A DNA stretch of 64,000 bases from Melieria omissa (taxonomy: Eukaryota; Arthropoda; Insecta; Diptera; Ulidiidae), in NCBI GenBank assembly GCA_963971225.1, contig OZ020267.1, positions 152,449,920 through 152,513,919 on the forward strand, written 5' to 3'. Numbering within the stretch: the stretch's first letter is position 1; every line of letters begins with the position of its first letter. The position numbers and the translations under genes are program-made. Below are positions 23,321 to 32,836 of this stretch, in pieces. The notes under the pieces are model-generated. The model saw only the letters and a program-made list of their open reading frames with translations, did not search any database and was not told the DNA's origin.

Positions 23321-26300
23321 CTAACGCAACTGCCACAGGGTCACCAAGAGGGCTGCCAACAGCTCAGTCGCGAGAAGCAAAGATGCAGCTCCCGACGTCT
23401 TTTCCCGGTTGCAATTCTCTCCCTCGCAAACAGTGCATTGCTTGTTTTTGGCGTCGTTGCAAATCCTTTGCATACTGTCGTCAGCATCGACCATGCAGCC
23501 GCGGATGACCACATCGTCTGAAATACAGAAAATGTTGCAGTTGAACAATTCGACGATGTTCGAGTGGGAAGAACTACTTACGCCAAATGCCGTGGAAGCA
23601 CTTGTTCGTGTCCGCCGTGACCGCATTGCGGCATGGAGTGCCGCCAATCTTATCGGCGTTGTTGCGACACGTGGAAAGCGCGTCACTGCGACACCGGATG
23701 CAACTGAAGACGCCGCTGTCCTTGAAATTGCAGCCGTCGCCCACCGAGCACGTTTCGCAATTGTTCTCCGCGCTGCAGGTGGCCGTGTCCCGGTCGTACA
23801 GGCAGCCGCGGTGCACCACGTTGTTGATCGTCTGCGTGTAGCACTGTCCCCGCTTGTTGTACTCGATCTGGTTCTTGCAGCTCTGGGCGCTGTTGGCCGA
23901 GTGGCCCCAGGCGCAGCTCGTGTCCTCGGCGCCGTTGCAGGTGATGCACATCAGACGCTGGCTGTTCTTGTACAACAGGCTGTTGCAGTTGTCCGTGGAG
24001 CAGTTGGCGCATAGCTCGTTCGAGGCGGGCGTCTTGCACTTGTTGGTATCCACCGTGTCGGAGACGCATCCGCGCTGCATGTTCGCCTGTTCGGTGCTGA
24101 ACATGTAGCACTGGTCGTCGGCTTTGTACAGCCGGCAGGGCAGCGACTTGATGTCGGTGTTGGTGATGACGTCGGTGCACTTGGGCTCCGTACTGGCGCA
24201 CTGGAAGCAGCGTACGCGATTAAGGGGGAAAATGCCAACGTTGCAGTTGCCGTCGTCGCACGTCTTGCAGTTGGTGTTGTTGCAGCTCTTCAGATCGTCG
24301 TCGCTAGCGCAACCGCGCACGGTGGTGAACTTTTCGGCGTCCACCTTGACCACGCACTTGCTGTCGGGTTTGTCGCAAATGGCATTGCTAACACCCTGAC
24401 TGTCGGTTTGCGCGCAATCTGCATTTGTTTCCGAGTTGCATGACTTGCATATTTTGTTGTTGTTGCATTTGTCTTCTTTGCAGCTTTTGCAGTTGGTCCC
24501 TTCACATTTTTGTTCAGCAGGTAAACAGCCGCGTGTCACTTTGCCCGCGTCATCTGTTGAAGGGAATAAAGAAGTGCAGAGAGAATTGGCACGAGTCAGT
24601 CAGGAAAAACTGTTACTGTGTGTTAGGCCGCGAACACTCTGCCGTTTTGAATGGACTCTTAGTGGGACATTTGTTGACCGGCTCAGAACAAACTTCATTC
24701 ATTTGGTGGGCTGACCCATTTGCGCGGACTAAATAATGCAAGGCAGGCATTTTCCACCTCACAGAGTAAACAAACAAAGTACACGTACCGATTTGTTATG
24801 ATTTGCTTGTGAATAGGAAGAGTTAATATGGGTTAATTTAATTCCTTCTTACACAAACATTTTTTATATTTCCTACACATGTCGTGTTTCTCGGACAGCG
24901 CCCGTTCGGAAGTAGTTTCTGCCGAGCGAAGTGGCGAGTTTTAATAAGTGTGGAGTAAAAAAAATCGGTCAGGCAGTAAAACTGAATTACTTTCATCAAC
25001 TAACAAATAGCTCGGTGCAGTGGCGCACGCAGGATTTTGTTTCGGGGGGCGGGGGAGGGGAAAAAGGGGGGGTTTGTGCAAGTTTTTTGAGAACTTTGAA
25101 ATATAATAAAATTTAGATGTATGATTCTACAAACTGAGATCAAAAACATGTATGTTTTCCCCACTATATGCTATGGTTTTCCCTACCTGACATATTTTGG
25201 TGCTGAAAGTTCGAAATAGAAAATTTAGTTGAAAAGAAACAATTTTTCTCTTTAATTTGATCATCACTGCATAACCGCAAATATTGAAAAAAATATTTGA
25301 AATGTGTGTGTCCTTAAAGTTTTAAATTCCTTAAAAAAGAACTTTGGGTCAGAGAATGGTTTTTTTTCGCAAGGTGTAATAAATGTAAAGCTCGTGTTTT
25401 CACTGCATCCTAACTTTGTATTCTCCAAATCTCATCTGATTTGGACAATCTGTATATTTTGGAACGACTAAGTTATTATCCGCCGCCGTAGCTCAGCTGG
25501 CTAGTGCGTTGGGCCGCGAGTCAAGACTCCGCGAGTTCCATACTCCGTTGCGTTAACACCGAAAAAAGAAAAAACAAAATTTTTTCTTTCGGCGGCTGTC
25601 CTCTTAGCAGGAAATGGCAAACCTCTGACAGTAAAAACTGCCTATGAAAAAACTCCCAACTCGCCGTTCGGAATCGGCATAAAACTGTAGGTCCCTTCCA
25701 TCCGTGTACAAATTCGCACACACAACACGAATGGTTGCGGGTAGCTAGGCCTTAGTCTCGTAATCGGGCTGTCGTGCCAGTCAAGAAGAAGTCGACGGAT
25801 AATTATTTTACGAGATATGTGCTCATAACTGAAACAACAGGGGAAAAACTAGGTTTTACAAAAACGCTTCTTACAAATTTTTTTTGATCTTCAGTTTCAT
25901 GTTCAGCTGCTCAAAGTTAGTCTAGAAAACACTTTTATTTTTAGTTTAATTTTTTGTGTCGAGTAGAGTTTTTGATGATTGAATATATATGCGACGGTTA
26001 AAAATTAAATTTCTCCACTAACTTAAAGATATTTCGGGGGGAGGAGAATTAAACCCCAAAAACCCTCCCCTGTGTGCGCCACTGGCTCGGTGCTTGCTAA
26101 CTCCAGTCTTGATGCAAATATTAATAGACCAGATTTTTATTTTCATTTTATTTAGTTTACACTACTCTTGTAGTAGCTTTGCTACGAAATGACTTCACTC
26201 AAGAGTTCATATTGTGTACTTTACATCTTTGTACCGTTTTCCTGTCTACGAGTATGTCTACACATACGCATACACAAATGCACATTCTCACGTGTGTGTA

Positions 26301-27191
26301 AACCCAAATCCAATATCAAACAAGTTTAAAGAAAACCGCAACAAAAGCTGCCTTCAAACTAATAAACACATCATCACGATAAAACTGATGAATCACAAGC
26401 AATGGACAGATGGGCAGTCATTTGCACGCAGTTACAGTGCAGTCGAGGAAGTCGAACGCACGCTGATAAGACGCGGTCTGCGTGTGCGTGTGTGCGTGTG
26501 TGTGTGTCTGTGGAAGTGTAGTTGTGACTGAGTATAGCGAATTTTGACGAGATAATCAGAATTCGAGAGCTTTTCATGACCCAAACACAACGCAGCCATC
26601 ATAAAAAGCCATAAACATCGCTATCTGCCCGATTTTGAAAGCAGCGCAACTCGCAGTCGCAGCTGTTGAAAAGTAGAGGAATTAATTTTGAAAACTGCAC
26701 CACTCGATGTAGTCGCTCAATAATACCAAATGCCAGCAATTGACCATTGGGCTCGTTCGCCGAAAGCTTAATTAAACATGATTAATGCCACTGCGAAGCC
26801 ACACACACTCGTACAGCAATGTTTCGGCAAACAACGCATTAATCGCTGGTATCAACTAATTACTGTCGGTATTGGCTTTTCAGTGATTCAGCGCCAATTC
26901 AAGGGCTTCACCTGCGTGCGAAATGTTCACTCACCTGTTTGCGTGTAGCAGCCAGTAGCATCGGTGCATTTGGCCAGTTCCGTTATTAAAGCAACATTCG
27001 TTATGCAGTTTGCGTTGCTGGTGGAATCGCAAGAGTAGCACTGAAATTCTGCAACTGTCAAGCGAAATGTGGTTAAGTTGTACAGGGTGCAGGTTCGCCC
27101 TGGGACAGTTACCTTCACAATTCGTCGTTACAAGCAGACAGCCGAAAATGGCGATGGCCAGCGCGGCGAGGTTGTAGCTGTGTGACCGCAT
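23321..27191 (-). CDS. GPI-anchored five-module DUF753/Ly6-type protein
   Basis: Four exons on the minus strand: 27113-27191, 26935-27048, 23582-24553 and 23321-23517, all with phase-1 introns, joining into 427 codons. Exon 1 is a signal peptide (MRSHSYNLAALAIAIFGCLL). Five modules follow, starting QCYSCDS, ICKSCNS, RCFQCAS, MCITCNG and SCIRCRS, each with an Arg-Gly-Cys and a closing CxxC...CN. The end (ASLLLATELLAALLVTLWQL) is GPI-signal-like. GIFPLNRVRCFQC here and GIFPADRRRCHQC in the convergent neighbour mark equivalent modules, so the two are inverted duplicates. It lacks the acidic linker of its neighbour. Intron 2 (about 2.4 kb) holds a hAT element with a nested SINE. The function is unknown; surface location is inferred from the two signals. 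Confidence 0.9.
25018..26084. mobile_element. hAT-type non-autonomous element
   Basis: The ends are CAGTGGCGCACGCAGG and, read inward from the right, CAGTGGCGCACACAGG, flanked by a perfect 8-bp duplication GCTCGGTG (25010-25017, 26085-26092). Terminal CAGTG and an 8-bp target duplication are hAT hallmarks. The interior is AT-rich with G-runs at the ends and no transposase. It lies in intron 2 of the minus-strand DUF753 gene and itself carries a SINE. Confidence 0.93.
25482..25793 (+). mobile_element. tRNA-derived SINE, copy 2, nested in hAT element
   Basis: It is nearly identical to copy 1 over the tRNA-like head and body. It keeps about 60 bases of 3' sequence that copy 1 lacks (through GGTTGCGGGTAGCTAGGCC) and ends in the same TCAAGAAGAAG tail. 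It is therefore probably the more complete copy. The flanking duplication is not clear. Confidence 0.88.
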
Positions 27192-29049
27192 TTTGTCTTT
27201 AATATCTGCTACGTTCGATAGTGGGGAATTCACACCAATGCACACTTGTTTTCGCTAGTAGCGTTGTTCACCTTCTGGCCGCATAATCTTTATTCGATTC
27301 CGTGGCACCGTGCAGCACACCAGTGTCTAATGGATGGGCCATAAATGCTTATCATATCGGTTCGCCCTGCGTAGAGTTGCTCGAGAATATCTGCATCGAT
27401 ACGCCTTTGCTGATAAGTATTGTGTTCGTGCTGTGGCCATTTGTGATATCTTTCGGCAGCGGCAGATAATGTTCGCCGCTCGATTGTACAATCACAAAGG
27501 CTCACAATGTTGGCGCGTTGGGCTTTTACGGACACCACTGTGGGCGACGGTGGCACAGGGTGTCGGTTTTGGGTATCAAAATCCAAAGCGAATGCGAGGC
27601 GGTCGCATGTGTGCCTAATTGTTAGGCAACTGAGTTGAGCACCTGCAATTGTAATTGCTTCCAACTCAATGACAGGCAACCAGATGGTGAAAACATTCTG
27701 TTGTGGTGAACTTACAACACACTCTCGAAATCAAAAATGCATTGTTGACAAAGTTGTGTGTTGCTGGTTGTGTTGCTCCGTCGCGAGTGTTTCATGGAAA
27801 ATCGGGATCGGGTGTTCATCCACAATAATTATCTGATCAAAAGCAATAATTGCTTAAGCCCACATATTAGTTTGAGCAGCTCGCATCAAAGAAATAGGCT
27901 GGCACCCTTGACTCAACGATGTCTTAAGTCGAACTGAGCGTTTATTGTTTTTGACCCCAGAATTTACTTTGAACTTTTCAGGCCTGCGCCTCAGTAGAGA
28001 CCTTATAAAAGAAGAGAAATTATAAAAGATAATTCGTCTAATAAATGTTGGCAAAAATGTCATCAGCAGAGTCTTCATTCATCTGTAAATAATATTTAAT
28101 TTTATTACGATTTTGTTTTGTTATTACTTAGAGAGAAAGTTTATTAGTGAGACTACTTGATTATTAATTTTACATAAATTGATATCTAATTTCATTGTAC
28201 AACAAAATCAATTTTTTTTCAAAATAACAAGGTTCTGACAAAGGACTTTGGTAGAGGGTAAAAAAAATATACGTGTATCGGCGTTTTGAGAGTTTACGTC
28301 TGAATTTTGTTTAGGGGGGTCAAAGTTTTCCCACTTTTGCACATTCTTATGGGGAATCGGCATACGAAAACCATGTAACCTCACATTTTAGGTATGTGAT
28401 GTGTTCAGCAATTTGATGTAAAATACTATGAAGAACATTTTTGTAGAGCATTTTAATCCTGTAGCTCCTATTTGTATGGGTCAATTTGACCCTTTTTCTA
28501 AAATGCCAAAAATGTCCTGTAATACAGGACTTTTTAACGACAAAATGTACCACGAAAATATTCCCCATAAAATTCTTCTATAGGTCTCTGAATACATTAA
28601 AGCTCAGAAATTAAAGTGAAAATGTGTTCAAGTGTTTATTTCGTACTTAATCCAAATTGGTACTAAAATCTCCTACAAAACTTGACTTTTGAGGATTAGT
28701 GTGTATGGAAAAAATGTTGAACGCAAAATTTCACTATAAGTCACCGATAGAATCATTCGATATCGATCGAATCGTTCGATAGAATCATGTAAACGCTTAA
28801 CAAATCGTGTCGGTACAGAAAAATTTCCGCATTCGACTTGATTTCGTCAACAGTTGATAATTGATTGAATAGTCTAGTAGCCGCACAGAAACGTGCCATT
28901 CAACAACGTTAAGAAAATATAGAATATACAAGATATACAAAATTGTGGGACACGATAGGACATATCCATTGGTTTCTGACTCGGATTTTTTTCTGTTTTA
29001 TGTTTTCATGCACAGTTTCGCCTTCTGTGCTTTCTGCATTTTACGTATT
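27192..29049. other. Upstream region of the DUF753 gene and intergenic DNA
   Basis: It contains a short TIR element (27834-27962) and a cluster of short direct and inverted GAATCATTCGAT-type repeats at about 28748-28788. No gene was found. The 27290-27679 frames overlap on both strands and have no domain. Confidence 0.45.
27834..27962. mobile_element. Short TIR element, GGTCAAAAGCAATAA family, copy 2
   Basis: The left end CTGATCAAAAGCAATAATTG and the right end read inward, CTGGGGTCAAAAACAATAAA, match the ends of the element at 19063. The flanks AATTAT and AATTTA may be a diverged duplication. At about 130 bp it is half the length of copy 1. Confidence 0.65.
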
Positions 29050-29051
29050 TA

Positions 29052-29997
29052 CCTTGTGACCGAAAAGTTTCCGGAAATTTTAAATATAACGCAAAATTCT
29101 TAATCTTCATCAATTTTTATTTTATCTCCTTCAAAATATGCTCCATTAGAAGCGATACACATATGCCAACGTTTCTTCCAATCATCAAAACATTTTTTAT
29201 AGGCGCTTTCCAGTATGGCTTTGAGTTCCCTCTGCGAATTCTGTTTTACGTCTTCTATGGATTCAAAACGCGTTCCTCTGAGTGGTAATTTGAGTTTGGG
29301 AAACAGGAAAAAGTCATACGGTGCAAGATCAGGTGAATACGGTGGCTGTTCGATGGTATTTATTGAATGTTTAACCTTAAAATCGTTGATAATGTTGGCT
29401 CGGTGCGAGGGAGCATTATCGTCATGAAAAATCCATGAATTATCCTTCTACAATTGAGGCCGTTTACGGCGGATATTTTCACGCAAACGTCTTAAAACAG
29501 TCAAATAATAGTCTTTACCGATTGTTTGTCTTTCAGGGATGAATTCATGATGCACCACACTACGAATATCGAAGAAAACAATCAGCATTACCTTGATTTT
29601 CGAGCGACTTTGGCGTGGTTTTTTCGGTTTCGGCTCGTCTTTTCCTCTCCATTCCGATGATTGTTGGCTTGTTTGCATGTCGTACTCGTAGACCCATGTC
29701 TCGTCACCAGTTATGATGCGTTCCATGAAAGTTGGATCGGAATTGGCACGATCAAGCACGTCCAAAGAGACCTGTTCACGGTACTTATTTTGAAGAAAAT
29801 TCTCAACAAAATCGCAACGCACTACTGAGGTGAACTGGTTTCAACATCTGCCGTAAACAAACTGTCCGACAGATCGCGCTCATTTTTGGCATAGTAATTA
29901 AGGACAGTGCTACCAACCTACAGAAACTTAAAATATCGAAAAATATACAGCGCGCGAATTTTAAATGAGAATTTCCGGAAACTTTTCCGTCACAATG
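29052..29997 (-). mobile_element. mariner element, truncated coding region
   Basis: The ends are CCTTGTGACCGAAAAGTTTC and, read inward from the right, CATTGTGACGGAAAAGTTTC. A TA lies at 29050-29051. The matching TA is at 31803-31804, on the far side of a later insertion that split the last five bases (CAATG) from their flank. At 946 bp it is shorter than the usual 1.3 kb; the 5' coding part is missing. Confidence 0.88.
29100..29822 (-). pseudogene. mariner transposase remnant
   Basis: The minus-strand frame from 29822 shows the first catalytic motif TGDETWVYEYD and continues to RRKRPQL. An in-frame TAG at 29449-29451 then interrupts it (Trp expected from the family context). Beyond the stop the frame reads HDDNAPSH and PPYSPDLAPYDFFLFP, the second and third catalytic Asp regions of the D,D34D type, and ends at TAA 29100-29102. 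The N-terminal DNA-binding part is absent. It is inactive. Confidence 0.92.
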
Positions 29998-31797
29998 CAC
30001 AGTGTTTCGTGTAGAACAAGCTAGCTGGACAAAAATATTTTTCAGGATTTTTCGTTTCATATGCGGCTTATTATTTCAGATACATATATTTTTTTAGTTT
30101 TATATGGTTTTTTGATAACTATATACATATAGGAATGTATGTACATATACATATATATGCATATATATATTAAGGAATTTAATAGTTCCGGTCTGAGGAC
30201 TAAACGGAGAAAAATAGATGACCTAAAACATACCAGATATACTGATAAGTTGATTTATGCTGCGTAGATATCTGTACGGTTGTCCACTGGAGAAATTCAG
30301 CAAGTGTTATCAAAACTGCGAAAAGTGAAACTCAAGAATCTCTGAACGAAAAAAAATTTGAAACAAAGTGCTAGATGTTTGAGTAGTGAAGAAGCTTTAG
30401 TATACTATGTAGATAGCCAATCGACTAGTCATGCATTCAAAAGGACTCGGAAGTGGGGTCCAAACTGGTCATAAGGTATTTCCGGCAAATAATAGTATTA
30501 CAAAGGCAAAAGCTGCTTGTTATCCAGAGCAAATTGATGTGAATAAAACGCTAAAAGTAAAGTTCAAGCAGTTTTAGATTAAACTTTTTAACATCTAGTC
30601 TTAGCACAACAGAAAGTTCTTGTCAGTTTATTACCTACGGACAGTTTTCATAATTCTCTCAGACATTATCATCACTGTTATCGGATGAATCATTTATCAA
30701 TTAGTCATTACTATGAGTCACAGAACCATGAAAACTAGATACAGCAGGGGTACCAATTGGTTCATTAACACTAGTAGGCATCAACGTCCTCAAGCTGCCA
30801 CTTTTTTATATAAAGACGGTAGCTAATGTGAAGCAGACATTCAAAACACCTAATCCAAGCCTGCAGTGTGGATAAACCAAAACCCAGATTTTCTCGGTTG
30901 GGTACAAGCTCCTGTGTCTCGTCATTCATTATTTTTGGATTTACTTCGAGTAGAAGACATTTCGATCAAAGCATTACAAACTTTCCCAATCATGGTTAGA
31001 AGCATATTATGTTGGAAATAAACTTCAAATTCTTCCAGCATGCTCTTTGTACTATAAAGCTTATCTCTTCCAAAACTTTGTTCGTTTCAGAAACAATAAA
31101 ATCTTTGGAAAAAATAAACTTTATAGGATGACAAAACCTGGTAGAAAACGGTGGAGGATTCTGCCAAACAATATTACCTTCATCATCCCGCAATTGCAAG
31201 AGATTTAATGAAAATTCATCAGTGTCACCACTGATAAAATGTGTTCCATTATCTCTTCGTTTCTCGTTTCACTTGAGTGTTCCAACCAAATTTCAAAAAA
31301 CATAAATTTTGTTATGCTTGTAAACATATGTATCTATAAAAAATAAAATAAAATAGATGTGCAAAAAATTCGCAATGGTTTTTTGTTTCATCTTTTAGTA
31401 GGCACTTATGAGAAGAATATATATAAAAATTGCAGAGGTGACATTCCTTCTTAATCATGGCACGTACAACTATTAAATATAGCTTAATTGCTAATACAAG
31501 ATATTGCAAAAATACTACTCACCCTTAAGCTCAGATTCCCTAATAAAGAAAAATGCCACCGACTTTTGACAGGAACTTATTTATATAAAACACTTCAGAC
31601 CAACTATGCAAAGGAATTATTAAAATTTTCGGTTATCCGATATATTCGGCGATATTTCTCACTATATAAAAGGTGCCGATGTGTTATTTTCACATAGATC
31701 CTAATGTATGAATATTTGTATTGACTATATAACAGAAAAATCAAAAAATAAAGATGTCGTTTTTGTCCAGCTAGCTTGTTCTAGACGAAACACTGTG
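29998..31797. mobile_element. Transib-like non-autonomous transposon with RSS-like ends
   Basis: Inverted ends of about 39 bp differ at one position: CACAGTG, then TTTCGT(G/C)TAGAACAAGC and TAGCTGG, then ACAAAAA. The flanks are a perfect 5-bp duplication CAATG (29993-29997, 31798-31802). Terminal CAC(A/T)GTG, TIRs of about 38 bp and 5-bp duplications are reported for Transib, the relative of RAG1. The heptamer, a 24-bp gap and ACAAAAACG at the right end resemble a recombination signal sequence. At 1.8 kb it is too short to be autonomous. The interior has scattered peptide-like pieces (for example KAKAACYPEQIDVN near 30510 on plus; NPPPFSTRFCHPIKF near 31140 on minus), possibly scrambled transposon coding sequence that I cannot assign. 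Confidence 0.75.
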
Positions 31798-31936
31798 CAA
31801 TGTATGCTGTTCTCTGCCCATCTTTTGTATTATCATTTTTATACCGGTCTCAGTTTAACGTAGATTTTATGTAATATTTTCCGTAAAAGTTTGACATTTT
31901 GAAAGAAACCAATTGATATTGTGTTGTGACTTATTA

Positions 31937-32637
31937 CACTGTGCGACAACAAATTTTACACACGAAAAAATCAATATTCTCGCAAAACTGGAGGCCAAAT
32001 GTAGTAAGACTGCGTTTTTAGTTTTTCTCTCTGATGTCAGGATTTTTTTAAAAGGACTTTGAAATTTCAAGGACATGTTTATTTCAAAATTATTTTGTTT
32101 TCCACGCAATAGAACGCGCAATTATGCGCTGTGCGGCTAATAAAAAGCAAACAAATCAACAGTTACGAAAAACATCGTGGAAGAAGAACAATATGGGTAT
32201 CAAATGAATGAGAAAAATCCTTAAAAAATTTAACGGACGAAATTTAAGTATGTGGTAGTATACATATTACTCCTTAAGATATATTTTTTTCAAAAAAAAA
32301 CTATAGGAAAGTTGCAAAGATATTCAAGGATAAAGTTTTAAAAGGACATTTTCAATATCTCTTCGTCCTTTTGCACCAAAAAATTTCGTTTTCTAAGGTT
32401 CTAAGGATTTGTTTGTTTCATTTGATACCCATTTTGTTATTCTACAATGCGCTCAATTTTTAAAATAAAATAATTTTGAAATAAACATGTCCTTGAAATT
32501 TCAAAGTCCTTTTAAAAAAAATCCTGATGTCAGAGACAAAAACTAAAAACGCAGTTTTACTACATTTGGCCCCCAGTTTTGCGAGAATATCGATTTTTTC
32601 GTGTGTTTTGAAATTTTTTAATTTTTGTCGCACGGTG
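31937..32637. mobile_element. Fold-back MITE with TTA target, CACNGTGCGACA family
   Basis: The ends CACTGTGCGACAACAAATTT and, read inward, CACCGTGCGACAAAAATTAA are followed by inverted arms of up to about 300 bp. For example, TTTCAAGGACATGTTTATTT appears inverted near 32480, and GGGTATCAAATGAA occurs in both arms. TTATTA flanks both sides (31931-31936, 32638-32643), consistent with a TTA or TTATTA duplication. It has no coding capacity. A small relative lies at 42032-42286. Confidence 0.85.
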
Positions 32638-32836
32638 TTATTAATAATCTCCAGAAAAACTGCCATAAGGTTCATCAACGAAATGGCGAAATTTTTGTCA
32701 TATCTCAGAATTTTGTATCAATCATAATAAATCAAAGACTTTATATGAATTATGGAGAAGAACTTCATGTTTAATAAGAACTTATGTTAAATATTTACAA
32801 TAGAAAGCGCCTTAATTATATTCAGAAAATGATTGA

